Assembly: GCA_963281155.1 (NCBI GenBank)
Contig: CAUJLY010000005.1
Location: 1,364,001 to 1,428,000 of the forward strand
Direction of reading: 5' to 3'
Source of the DNA: Rhabditophanes sp. KR3021
Lineage: Eukaryota; Nematoda; Chromadorea; Rhabditida; Alloionematidae
Length of the DNA: 64,000 bases
In this document: positions 25,382-37,590 of the stretch, in pieces
How positions within the stretch are numbered: position 1 is the stretch's first letter
How the letters are laid out: every line of letters starts with the position of its first letter
Notes under the pieces: generated by a model
What the model was told of the DNA's origin: nothing
Databases searched by the model: none
What the model saw: only the letters and a program-made list of their open reading frames with translations
Program-made: the position numbers and the translations under genes

Positions 25382-28300
25382 GATGTTATCTAAAAAGACC
25401 TAACATTAGTACAATCAAATTAATGGAAACTAGTAATTAGCAAGCACGGCGAGAATGTAATCACGAATGATGAACTAAACAAAAAGCTAGCAACTTTTAT
25501 ACATGATGTTAACTATAAGAAGGATTGTTGGGAAAAAGTTGTTTTTACGCTAATCTATTTATGCCTCAACTAGTTTACACACCATCTAAGGAGATTACCT
25601 AACGATGAAGTTATCATTGTGAAAAGATTGCCACACCAAAAACACCTGTTGCCAATCCATGCCACCCACTAAAGCGAAAAAGATAGAATGGCATGGATGG
25701 TGATGATTAGTGATGGGGCTGATATTAAGATGAGCGATGTTGTTTCTCTAATCTACATCTGTATATCCATCCTCCTTTAAATCAACCACACACATACTAA
25801 AATAATTGAAGAGATGATGCCTTTGTTGGGAGATAGGTTAGATATGGCGCGCACAACCACACCACATGCTGTTAGCCTGTACTGGACAAGATGAGATAAA
25901 TCAAAGTAGTGGACTAAATATATTTATATAAGTTGATAGGGATGTTAAAGTATTTGAGTGGCATCACTTTTTTAAGGTTTGTTTGGTGGGTGATTGTGGA
26001 GTGAGGTAGAGTTGACTCTTTTTTAGGTTAACACCATAAAAAGAGGAGTAAAGGGATGTATGGTGTGATATTTTAGGCAAGTCTCAAAGTATGTGCATTT
26101 AACAGATAAATCAAGGTGCCAAAAGATGGTCAAATGAGGTCTTTAACTGTAATGTAGGTTGGTCGAACATTCTCAGTTCACTGATCATTATCCAAAAGGT
26201 GGAAGCTACATTTAGAAAACAAAAATTAGAAAATGACAAAAAGATGTTAAGTAATGGATGTGTATATAGAGTCGGTATGATGTTAACAAAATATAAAAAG
26301 TGTTTGCAAAGAAAAGTGCCGATTTAGTCATTAATGAGTATGTATATAAAGATAGTTATGGCTCAAACTGATCACCAAAAGAAGACATCTGTTGGAGTAT
26401 TGTCATGGTTTACTTTTTTTATTATCTTTTATAGATAAACAGATGTAATGCATAATTTAAAACACAAATTTTATCTAAATGATAAGCTTACGGTATAGTC
26501 AAATAAGTGCGAAGTTAAAAGATGTGCATTAGCAAATTGAATAATAAGAAAGGTATCTGATTAGCATAAATTAGACTGGCAAATACCAAAAGTTGTGGTT
26601 AGTAATATTTATTTTGAGAGTCTAAGTCTAATATTCTAATTAAGATATGTAAAGTCTTTTTGGTGGTTTTCCCGCGCAACGGGTTCGGCAAAAGATTGTT
26701 GTCAGATAAGAAGATGTAAAAAAGATGTATGAATGAGTGAGTTAGATAATAATTTTTGTGGCAAACCTCAATTGTGGGGGATTGGCAAGTGATTATTGTG
26801 CTTCATGGCTGGAGACATGATCGGGTGGCACGGAGAGGGGATTTTTGTGAGTTAAACAAAGTAAATTTAAAAAATGGTCATTTGAAGGCATGGCAAGTGA
26901 TTTATGTAAATGCTGTAACATTAACGCGCTATTCTCCCTCTAATTTGAATTATCATCACCACTACTAAAAGTGTTAAAGTATTAAGATGGTTAGTGGGAG
27001 AGATAAGTCGTGGTTGTCGTCAATGGTCTTGTTTGTCTCCAAAAAATGTTGGAAAAGTTTTAGACTTCATGGTTTGCCTGAAACCAATTCGCGCCAACTC
27101 CCCTCAAACCATTAAAGAGAAATAGATAAAGAGAGACGGTTAATCGAGAAACAGTTAGTGGGTGGTTAAGATAAGTGCAATAAAAAAGTGAGTATAGTAA
27201 CATATTTATGTATATAACAATTTCCAAAATTCGATGACAGCCGAGTCACTTAAAATATTGAAATGATGTTAATTAACGAAGGGATATAAAATTACACACC
27301 TATAAGCATACGAGTAAGGTAGAAACATATAAAATTAGCTTAGGGATACATAATCTTTAGTCGAGGCACCACCTAAAACATCTCGATTCTTTTTTATTAT
27401 ATAAAAATGTATATAAACTAAGTGAAATAAATGTATCATGTACCTTATCAAACGCCATCACATCACCTACAAGTTAGTGTACGTATCAATTTTTTGATTA
27501 CACAAAAGTGTTAACGATTAGACGAATGGAAAGGGTGTTAAAAGGTAATAATAAATATATATGATGATGATTTGTTGGGAAGAAGGCCATTGTTATGGTG
27601 AAATATTATTTAATTAAATTTGATTTAATATTTGATACAACATTATATTTAATGAATCTAGCAAGCTTCACTAAACCTTAATTCTTATAGGCCATGGTTG
27701 ACTCCTTAAACGATCTTACCAAACAAATGGTTGATGATATCTTGTTCATAACAAATTATCAAACTATAACATTTATGAACTATATATCTTAAAGGTATGT
27801 GATGATATTAAAGATTAAACAAATTAAATTATCACAACAAGTCTCTAAAAAGAGCCATTCCTCCCAAACACAAAGTAGTCGTTATAAAAGACATGATTGT
27901 TAAAGTAAGTATAAGGTAATAATATGCAACCAAGGCGAAAGAGGCAAATGAAAGACGATAACAATTGTAAAAGAAGGTTATCATATCCTTATCTCAATAA
28001 ACAAATTATTTGATGTATTTTATTTTGACAATAACATACATCTTTTTGTTTGAATATAATTTTTGGAATCAAAGAAATTTTATCATGTAATATTATTTGT
28101 TTGGTCAACGGTAGAGCCGTCAACTATACCACCTAGTACATATAAATAAATTATTTTAATATATATCACATATAAATAAAAGGAAAAATTTAGTGTTGTT
28201 GGTGGTGATGATGATATTTTTGGCTGTGCCTGCTGTAATCTTTTTCTTTATTTGGTGACTATTATGGGTGATATTGGAAACAAAAGGAATCAAGATGGGA

Positions 28301-31300
28301 ATTTTAAGATATCTTTTGGTGATAAAGATCGACACTGAAGGAGTGAATCGAATGGACGAAGTTTGAAATTTGGTCTCATTTTTGGTTGTTATCACTGATA
28401 TGTCATCAACAAAATCCTTACCCCTTTTTATGCAGATGGATTTTCTTTTCTCTTTTTTTACAGGATCAATTTGAGATGATGTCCATTTAATGATGGTAGG
28501 CTTGCGGAGTTCAGATTTTAAATATGTAAATACAGTTTTACTCTTATCAAGTGGTGATGCACAAGAAGTGACATATATCTATCCTTGCATTTACATAAAC
28601 TGACCATCTGTTCTAAATTCAACGAAACTAGTTCTATCTATTACATCCAAAGACTAAATTATGATAAAGGTGCCATTGTTGCAAAAAAGATGTTTAAGGG
28701 ATATAGTTGACAGCAGCTTACTGCAATACTACAGCATTATTGCACGGCAATATTTTTATTACACCATCATTACCATTTATTCGAAAATCACCCAGACTAA
28801 ATAAAATGAAACTGTTAAAACAGCAAGAACCTTGAAACAATTTTATTATTGTTAGTGAGGTTAATTTTTTTGTTTAAAATTCAAAATGCTATCAAAGAGT
28901 TAAGGAGATAGCAGCTGCCCCTCATAAAGGATTGTTGATGATGATGGTTATAATTTAGTAAGATATATATAAATGGAAGTATTAACTAAATAAAATAATT
29001 TAAAAATCAGTTGGTGCGCGAGGGCGACAAGCACCGCCGCCAAAGATGACACTTTTTTATTTGAATTTTTGACTATCACAAAGTTTTTTGTCCTGTTAAC
29101 AAAAAGTTGATTGTTAACGATTTTGTGGAAAAATTGACAGCGATCGCATTTGACCTCTTGGGTATATAATGATGGTGGAAGGACTTTTTGGGTAACTCAT
29201 TGTCAAATATTAAACTTTGTGTCGTTGATGCAATCAACCTATTTTGTCAGTGATGCCAATTAAACAAAAAGTATTAATTATCGTTAACAAAGAATTGAAG
29301 TAAACAAAGCGAAGATAAATATCCTAGCTATCACACCATACTGTAGTTTCTTTGAGGAAGACATTGGCATAAACATCAACACACCAACAACAACACAACA
29401 ACAACACAAAGAACATGGTATGGCATAATAAGACACATTACTGGCTTTCTCCCATATTAATAAGAAACAGTAGAGCAGGTGCATACAATAAATTGTGATA
29501 AAGCCTCGTTTTAAATTTATGCCGAAGTATGTCGATGGCGTGTCTCATTAAATAGGATTGAGAAATGGATAATCTGAAATTGTTTAGGTTAGAAAAGTCT
29601 ATTATGAAGTTTGATTGATAATGATGGTACGCAACTTAATAACAGCATATACTTTTAAGAAATATGCCTCTTTCTTTTTTGAATATAAAAAAAGACTTAT
29701 AGTACAATTAAACTTCATTTGATCTTTTCCTCAACCACATAACTACAAAAAATGATCATCACCAACAAAGATACAAACGATAACAAAAATACTCTTTGCT
29801 ATCTCAAAAAGCAATAAAGGAACGCCACAAATCTTATACAAAAAAATGATATGCGCACATTTCTAATCACTTTGCAGTCATTTTTTGTGTTTCTCACTTT
29901 ATTCTGATTCACCACAAACTAGCCCACTTTTTTGATAGTTGATGTATTTAGATAGAATGTGCCTTAACACATTCAACATAACTTCCTTACACATATTGTC
30001 CATTGAAAGGTCTTTGTGGGCCCTCTCTCTCGCAAAAAACCGCTATGACACAAAAAATGTGTACAAGAGATATATCCCTTCTCAATCTTTTTTAAAAGAA
30101 GATATATAACGCAAAAAGCAAATACGTCTAAATGGCATTTAATGGAAAAAAGAAGTAATCTAAAATATTAGGATAAATTACTGTCTTTTTGAGTGGATCA
30201 AGTTCATCTTTTTTATTAGAAAGATTAATATCATCAGATGTTGGGATTTTTGAATTGACTAAATAAATCAAATTCGTGATAAGCCATGTACTGTAAGGAT
30301 ATAAAAATGGGAGTCAATTTAAAATAAATAAAAGTTAATTGATCAAATAATGCTCATAAAAGCATATTGAGTTGAATTGACTTTTAATATTAAAGAAGTA
30401 ATTAAATTTCCCTTTTTTATTTAGTCAATCAAGCTTTGTCTTTAAATGGTGCCGCTATTACCTACAATTTAATAGTCGTCGATGATACAATTTTGAATGG
30501 ATGATAATTTAGTGGGTTTTCTTTTTACTTTTAAAATAACGTCTTTAGAGATGGTAATCTTTTTGTTAACAATTAAAAAGCAACAAACAAAATGAGTATA
30601 AGTTAGTGAGATGTTTGGGATAGATTGAAAATAATCGCCAATCGAAAGAATTCCTCTCATGGAGAGTGGATAAAAAGTAGTAGATAGTTAAGAGGTGAAC
30701 AATAAAAGTATGCAGTGATATAAATATTAAGGATTTTGTTTAAAAAGTGTCATAACAAGATACAGCCTAAAATTGTCAGAATAATAATAATAAGATATGA
30801 GTAGATTGAACAAAAGATTCTCTAACCATCATGAATATAGTTTAAAATAAATTTTCTTCATTGTCTTTTTTATTTTTAATCAAAAGATAGTAGACCGTTG
30901 GTGTAGTAGTCAGTGAGTTATCTTTGATGACAACAAAAAATCATTAAAATATAGTCTAACATCCAATTTGTTAAGGAAAATTTTGTGATCATGGTCGTTA
31001 GTACAAAAGGTGGCTGTGCTGTAAATGTAGAATGTGTAGATGTCATTATTTATCAATTTTTGGGCAAAGCCTAAGTGAATTGAGAATAGTTAGAGTTTAA
31101 GGGTAGATGAAAATGTTGTCGTCAAATATGATATGATTATATAAATGTATTAAAAGGTCAATATTAAATTAAGCTTAAAAGCACCTATCACCATTATTTT
31201 GACCAGACTCCGCGCAAACTTATATCATTATAACATTACCAAACAAAAGGTTATCATTTTTGCGAGTTTAGTGATATGGGCTGTCAATTGTGTGGTCTTG

Positions 31301-32951
31301 AGTCAAAAAGGAAAATAGACTTTTTGTCAGCATCAGTCTTTTGACAGGCCGAGGTAGGGGCTAGTGAAATATTATACAAAAGGGCTGATGTATGCGAGAT
31401 TGACTTCTTACATCGATGAAAATGTTAAAAAATGACGTGTTAACTTTTATTAAAATTTAATAAAATATACACTCTAATGAGAGAACCTTAAACTGATCAA
31501 TTGTAGGAGCGCAATCATCGACACCTCCTAAAAATATCTAACCTCAATGTGATTTGGTTTCCTTACTAAAAGTTTGGTGTACTTAATTTTAGTTATCTCC
31601 ACTACCTCAAATGATTAAGAGACATCTTTACAATAATAATAAATGAACAGGTGTAGTAGTGGTCGTATTTATACCATCATCATGTGCATTCTTTTTGAAT
31701 TATTAAAATGAATAAGGTATTTAAAAAGGTAATAATAACTACACATAATCAAACTTACTGATTAACTTGATTTAAGAGGTGAGTCGAAAAGAATGAATGT
31801 TGATATTTATTCATATCAAGTAAGTTGAATTTAAAGGTATATAATAATGATAAACAAGACAAATGTATTATAATATTTTGCCTGTTTCGTTAAAATGATA
31901 CAGTACAGGGAAAATATAACCTCCACACATATATCCTCTTTCGATATAATATCTTTGTGTGGTTGTTAACAAAATTAATTGATACCACCATCACCTATGT
32001 ACAACAAGGCTATACCTTATAATTAACTTTAATCACAACGAATATATAAATTTATTTAAAGTTACAACAATTTATCAATGTAATTTGTAGCTTTTTTGAT
32101 TTATTTTAGTTATAAAAAATAGACGGACACCTGTCTTTTTGCCGTTTTTCGATAAAAAAGCGTTGTCCCATGAAGGACGGTTGGTTGTGAATGAGTTATA
32201 TCCTAAATAAAAAGGATGTTGAAAAGTTTTTGTTGGAATGAGGGTTTTTTGGAGTATTCAAGCTTTCAATCTTAAAAAATGTATAAGCACAAATCACTTA
32301 TTTATTAACTTTTTTGGGAGCTACGTTGGAAAATCTAACATTTTTAGAGATATGTGGTAATTAAAGGACCTCATTCAAATTCCGAAGCCGTCCATTATAT
32401 ACTTTAATAAAACTACCACTTCATTTATTTGGTAAACTTATCGGGCAACATCATTCTATGTGATTAAATTACCATGGTGAAGAAATAACAGCCTTCTCAC
32501 TACGGATGACTAATAATAATTAATCAAATACTTCAATTTCAAACATGACAATTATTTTCACTAAATTTTTACTGTTCCAGTTTTTATTTCTTTACCAATA
32601 ATATCCTATTAATTATTGCAAGTTCAGCCATTTAGAAAACTAATTAGGAAATAGTCATCCTCATTGAAACACACCTTTAAATTTCTATCCTTTCCCATAA
32701 ATGTTAAAAAAAATCAAACTTTGATGTTGTTTTTAGTAATAAGGTGTCTGATTTCATAACGGTTAGCTCTACTGTTTTTGGAGATGCAGAAGAAGACTTT
32801 TTTACTTGACTTCATAGTATGTATTAATATTACAAATCATCATTTTAAGATGTACTTTGTATAATCATTCTTCAACTTTACAGTGCACTATTCCAAAGAA
32901 AAAAGTGGTGATTCCTTTTCTTAGTCTCTTTATTCAATAATTTTATTTTCG
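25382..32951. other. 7.6 kb gene desert upstream of the GATA gene
   Basis: No supported gene between the GATA start and the LRR-like gene, which are divergently transcribed. Short frames at 26756-26968, 28156-28395, 29284-29484 and 30469-30660 have no domain or splice partners. Words such as AAAAGATG, GGTGATG and CACCTATCA recur by eye, as do GATAA/TTATC sites, but I cannot say whether they exceed chance. It is most likely regulatory DNA for the GATA gene. Confidence 0.55.
25390..25400 (-). promoter_or_regulatory. acceptor-like site just upstream of the GATA start (probable SL trans-splice site)
   Basis: GTCTTTTTAG followed eight bases later by the ATG of the GATA gene. No upstream coding exon is seen, so it would accept a spliced leader or a 5' UTR intron. 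Confidence 0.45.
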
Positions 32952-34793
32952 ATGGCACATAACACTTTGCCCATCGATCCTGTATTTCAATTGGATGATC
33001 CTGAATCGCCACCGAGGGACTGGGGTTCTCCAATACAGGGTGGTCGCTCAAGAAGTTTAACACCATCTGATGATCGATTCGACTACCCCCCTTCATTCAA
33101 TAATCGTCAAAGATTTAATATCACGGAGTTCCTCGTCAATGGCCAAGAAACAATCTACAGCGCTGCCAATGCATCTCTTCTCAGCCGGGACACTTATTAT
33201 CTAGGAAGGACAAAGGAAATAAATAAAAAGATGGTCAAACTAGAGAATGTCGTTACACTTCGCTGGAATCCAAAAGAATCTAACTTCGAGGGTTCAATTT
33301 TAGGAATGAATGCGTATAACTGGAGGATCTGGCGGCATATTAGCAAGCATCTTGAATTCGGGGATGTAGAAAATATTTTTACACTTCATCTCGAACTTGA
33401 TTTGTTGTTTGAGGAGGAGAGTGTAAATGAAGTAATTTACAATCATGCTGCTTTGTTGATTAATGAAATTTTAGAAACTCTAAGTGCATTACATACTCTT
33501 GAAATTAACTTTAACATTTGTGGCAAGGATATCATGAACGAAGATTTCCCACTTGAAGTGATGATGGATATCGGGCAGTTAAAGTTTAAGTTTCTCAAAG
33601 CTTTGAAAAGTGACTCGGTCACAAAGATTGTGTTGATCAATTATGGAGATTATTTGTTAAGTAATACAGTCCTCGACATCCAATTCTTTCAAGTTTATGA
33701 GCCTGAATTAGTCCAAGCATTTAGCAAAGTCAAGCAATTTCTGATTAAGACAAGCTGCGCTGATTTTCAGGATGTTAATGAAGCAAACAATGTTTTTAAA
33801 ATGTTGAAGACTTTGAGAAAGATCGAATGTGGGAGGGTGAAGGTTGAATACTCGTTTCAAGCCAGGTTGCCTCCTAATTCATTACTTGTCATGGTTAATG
33901 ATTATTTTAATGATACACAGAAAGATCATTTGGAGATTCGTTATGATGTTGGGCTTTTTGAAAGCGCTGTTAAGAATAAAGGAGACGAGAATGTGGAAAA
34001 GCCGATAAAATCTATCCAAGTTATGTTAAAACCTTTCTATGAAAATGCAATTTTGACGGGTGTAACACCAGAATCCTTCACAAATTTGAGAAATTTAGTA
34101 CTGATTGACTTAGAAGAAGATTTTGACTATAGCTACGAAGAACTTATATTAATGCGCAAATGGTTTAGCGAATTGCCAGTTTTAGATTGCTTCACATATG
34201 AAATGAGTTCAACTACTCCCAGAAACAACGAAGATGCCCGGACTTTGACACAATTCTTGTGTTCAATGCCTAGATCTTTGAAAGTTTTGAAACTAGGCAA
34301 TTTTGACGTAAACATTACAGACCACATAGATCTGTTTGCTGACAATTACCCATACTTGCACCATCTACAACTATTATATCAAGAAGAAATGCCATGTGCT
34401 TTTCCTTATTTTGATTCCTTCATTGCCTTTAAACACTTACAAGTCCTTCATGTTTCTTGCTACGGTAAAGAAAATTTAACGATCCCAGATAATTTGCGCC
34501 TCTTAATCATAGATTGCAAATCCCAATGGCTCTATAGCGTTAAACAAATGCAATTAGACTTCGAAGAAAAGAATGAACCTTTCGTAATCGAACAAATCCG
34601 CATCTACTCTAATTGTTACCAAAAAAATGATCCCAGACTCGCGCATAATGATTCAATCTGCCACTGTAATCTCAAGAAATATCCTTTCAACAACTTAGTT
34701 TCCGAAATAAATGCAAAAGGATATTTGACTTACTACAATTTTGCTAAGTTTAGCGATTGGCTTTTACTTTCAAAGAGTGTGTATTTAGACTAA
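32952..34793 (+). CDS. uncharacterised 613-residue intronless protein, LRR-like C-terminal half
   Basis: One long exon with no intron. The first 50 residues are Pro/Ser/Asp-rich and look disordered. The rest has spaced leucine-rich stretches, for example SLKVLKLGNF, YLHHLQLLY, HLQVLHVS and LRLLIID at about residues 445-520, which suggest an irregular leucine-rich repeat fold like that of nematode F-box/LRR-type proteins. There is no F-box, signal peptide or transmembrane segment that I can see. Codon use and composition look like a real gene. It starts at GATG with an A-poor context. I do not recognise the family; a nematode-restricted gene or an intronless retrocopy are both possible. Confidence 0.75.
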   Translation: MAHNTLPIDPVFQLDDPESPPRDWGSPIQGGRSRSLTPSDDRFDYPPSFNNRQRFNITEFLVNGQETIYSAANASLLSRDTYYLGRTKEINKKMVKLENVVTLRWNPKESNFEGSILGMNAYNWRIWRHISKHLEFGDVENIFTLHLELDLLFEEESVNEVIYNHAALLINEILETLSALHTLEINFNICGKDIMNEDFPLEVMMDIGQLKFKFLKALKSDSVTKIVLINYGDYLLSNTVLDIQFFQVYEPELVQAFSKVKQFLIKTSCADFQDVNEANNVFKMLKTLRKIECGRVKVEYSFQARLPPNSLLVMVNDYFNDTQKDHLEIRYDVGLFESAVKNKGDENVEKPIKSIQVMLKPFYENAILTGVTPESFTNLRNLVLIDLEEDFDYSYEELILMRKWFSELPVLDCFTYEMSSTTPRNNEDARTLTQFLCSMPRSLKVLKLGNFDVNITDHIDLFADNYPYLHHLQLLYQEEMPCAFPYFDSFIAFKHLQVLHVSCYGKENLTIPDNLRLLIIDCKSQWLYSVKQMQLDFEEKNEPFVIEQIRIYSNCYQKNDPRLAHNDSICHCNLKKYPFNNLVSEINAKGYLTYYNFAKFSDWLLLSKSVYLD

Positions 34794-35211
34794 CCATTTA
34801 TTTATTATCTACTTTCATGATTATTTTGTAATAAATTTTTGACAATTTTATATCCTTACTATTCATTTTGTTCATTTTATAACTTCACAAACGTTTGGTA
34901 GTTGTTAAGAAATTTGTTTTGAACACCAGATAATTTAAATCAATTTTAACTTAAACAAACACCGAATAATTGTGTTCCGCAATAACCTCGGAACGGAGTT
35001 CATGAAGCCGATCAGAAACAGGCATGGAGGTAGTGTAATTTATTATTAAGAAGTAAAGATATTATATAGAAATATGAATAATAGTGATGTGCATGTCTGC
35101 TTACAAATGGAAAATAATTTTATTTCAAGCAAACACCACATAATTGCAAATATTTTTATTTTAAACAACTAAACACATTATAATTAAATAGGGCAACATA
35201 TATAAATTGTA
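34794..35211. other. intergenic, convergent 3' flanks
   Basis: About 420 bp between the LRR-like gene and SRP68. No feature beyond AT-rich 3' flank sequence and AATAAA-like words. Confidence 0.6.
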
Positions 35212-37034
35212 TCAATTTTTAAAAACATCTGGATATTTTTTCTTTAGGCGTTCGTCAACTTTGATATGGGAGCCAGCAAGATCGAAGAACATTGGTTTGG
35301 CGGGCATAGGAAGCATGTTGATCTTTGAAGGAATCAATGGTAGGCAACTATCATCTTCAGCAGCTTTTTGAAGGTCTTCTTTGTTGAAGAAGTAGAAGGA
35401 ATCGACATTTTCGGAAACATACCCGGAAGGATTTGGTGCGGAGAAGATGGATGAAGTATCGAGTGTAGAAGCAAAACAACTAGCCTTGAAAGTAGCTTTT
35501 GATTCCTGAACCAGTTTCATTAGTTCTACCAAATCTTCTTTTTTCTCCGTGACATGGCTAATATTTCTTCTTTCATCCATTACAACGTTTAACTTTTGAA
35601 TTCTCTCCTCAACTCTATTCAGCAAAGCTTCAGCTTCTTCAACCTTCCCATACAGAACATAAACTTGAGCCATATAGAAACTCTTGAAAGCCTGCCAAAA
35701 TTCACTTTTGAATTCAAAAGCTTCAATCAATCCCTTTTCATTTTCAGCCCCCTTAATTTCAGTAATTTCCTTGTAGTTGTCGATTACACTTCCGTATAGG
35801 CGGAGGAAATCCTGTGGTTTGACTGTCTTGGCTTTTTCTCCTGTCTTCATGGATGCAATCATATCCAAGTACCGATCAGAACTGACTTTGAATTTCTGAA
35901 ATTCAAGGAAATGGGAAGCGATCACGAGTGGATTTGAAAGATCTTCGGCAGTAGATGGAGGGAGTTTCTTTCTTTCATCTAAAAGCTTGATCAATTCGTC
36001 CCGAATATCTTGAAGGAATCCTTCGTAAGCTTTTAGTTTCTCCTCGATTGGAAGAGATATGTCTGTTTTACCACTAAACTCATGACTAGCGGCAACAACC
36101 TTCTTAAGCTTAGCATCAGTAATCGGAGTAGTAATGCCGGCCCAAGTCACGCTAGCATCCTTTTTGCCAACAGAATCAATCTCCAATTGACTAATAAGTC
36201 TCTCAAAGTCACCTCCGGCCTGATTCTTCCCCTCCAAATTCAATTTCTTCATGTCAGAAACGGCATCAGCTGTATCACCAAGTTGATATTTACAAAAGCG
36301 GATATGCGGCAAAACCTCATTACATCTCTGCCCATACAATTGAATCATATCGGGCCATTTGACGACAGAACTAAGTTTTTCATAAATAGTCTTAACTTTC
36401 GTAAAGGAACCCAACGCAACAGCCCAATCTTCCATTTCGATGTTGAAGAATCCTTTCATGTACTCAGAATAAGCTTGCACTTCTAATTTTGTAACGGCAT
36501 CGCATCTATCACTGTTTCTTACTAGTTTGTCCAAACTTTCTCCGTGATAAACAGCATTCTTGAGTTTTCTTTTCATGTGATGCTTTTTTCTGGGCATTTT
36601 TGAGTCAAGACCATCGCTTTTGGCTCCACTTGTTGAGATGTCGTGTTTGATGGCGTTGGCATAGGCCCAATCTCTTTCAACCTCGAACATGACTAATTCA
36701 AGCCAATCTAATTTGTCTACTTTCTCCAAAGTTACATCTTTTGGAATCCACTTGCTCTTGATCTTCTTGACGGATTTGTACCCATTGGTAAAGTTTAGCT
36801 TCTTCCGGATCCTGCGTACTCTTTCTCCGCAATAGACTCTACAAATTAAAGGAGATTATTAAGCTTGAAGTTTTGATCAACTTACCTGTATCTTTCGAAA
36901 TTGTCGTGTCTTAGGCCATGTTTTTGTTGAGCAGTCTTGACATTCTTTAGAATAGAAAATGTCTCGAACATCGCTAGAGTGTCGCTTTCTTTGCCAACCT
37001 CCATTTGAGGTTCATTTTCATTAATAACAACCAT
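35212..37034 (-). CDS. SRP68: Signal recognition particle subunit SRP68
   Basis: Two exons, 36886-37034 and 35212-36838, with a 47-bp intron; 591 residues against about 627 in human. SRP68 pairs with SRP72 on the 7SL RNA S domain and helps target nascent secretory proteins to the ER. The AQQKHGLRHDNFERYR block ends exon 1 and continues as VYCGERVRRIRKKLNF in exon 2, the conserved RNA-binding start. LDWLELVMFEVERDWAYA and the TPR-like helical middle follow. The C-terminal NMLPMPAKPMFFDLA motif matches the SRP72-binding end. The start at 37034 is the first Met after a TTTAG acceptor at 37061. The upstream same-strand gene stops only 84 bp before this ATG, the spacing of a nematode operon with SL2-type trans-splicing. 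Confidence 0.93.
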
Positions 37035-37060
37035 ACTTAGCTCACCAAGGTATCTTTCAG

Positions 37061-37071
37061 CTAAATCCGAA
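37061..37071 (-). promoter_or_regulatory. probable trans-splice acceptor of SRP68 within an operon
   Basis: TTTCGGATTTAG lies in the 84-bp gap between the stop of the upstream gene (37119-37121) and the SRP68 ATG (37034). Position and sequence suit SL2-like trans-splicing of a downstream operon gene. Confidence 0.5.
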
Positions 37072-37118
37072 ACAAGTGTCAAATAATAAGTCTTGTTGGA
37101 ACCTTTACTTTTCCCCAA

Positions 37119-37470
37119 TTAACTATATTCCAAAGGCTTGTCAACCAAAAATCTTTCCATGACCAACGTCATATTTGTCTGTGCTCGACTTTTGGAAAAA
37201 GTGCAATCGGCAAATGAACCATCATTTAAAAGATCAAAGAAGGTCATTTATGTAAGTGGATATAAATTTTGATGGTATTGGATTAGATGACCTTGTTGTA
37301 AACAAACTTTCCTTCAAAGAGACTCTCTCCCAAAACATCCCTTTGGAACCATACTGAATAGCGTGCAAACACAGACAGTCGAATGCCCAGTCATCTTCTA
37401 CCATCCCACTACGCTTCACCATCAATAGACGAGAGATGATAAAAGACAGACCATAAACAATCCGTAACAT
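37119..37470 (-). CDS. small protein upstream of SRP68, structure uncertain
   Basis: A frame from ATG 37470 encodes a hydrophobic start (MLRIVYGLSFIISRLLMV) and continues to ESLFTTR near 37292. A second frame, one base off, is open from about 37240 to a stop at 37119-37121 and includes SRAQTNMTLVMERF. One in-frame splice would join 37292-37470 to 37119-37188 (donor GTCATC, acceptor CCAAAAG), giving 82 residues. The donor is weak, and the skipped part also looks coding (FFDLLNDGSFAD), so a frameshift error near 37245 is an alternative. I do not recognise the product. It is the likely first gene of an operon with SRP68 and lies head to head with VPS35. Confidence 0.5.
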
Positions 37471-37590
37471 GTTTGGCAATAAATATTTATTTAACTTTCT
37501 CGTTCATTCCATCTCTTTGTTTATTAACTTACTGATTGATAATTCAATTTTAGGGTCAAACCAATAAAATCTAACCAATTGTTTGACAGA
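37471..37590. promoter_or_regulatory. short bidirectional promoter between the SRP68 operon and VPS35
   Basis: Only 120 bp separate the divergent start codons at 37470 (minus) and 37591 (plus). A GTTTGACAG acceptor at 37581-37589 sits one base before the VPS35 ATG and probably takes a spliced leader, leaving about 100 bp for both promoters. Confidence 0.5.

Noticed and set aside
36082..36486. 134-codon plus-strand frame
   Set aside because: Antisense shadow of SRP68.
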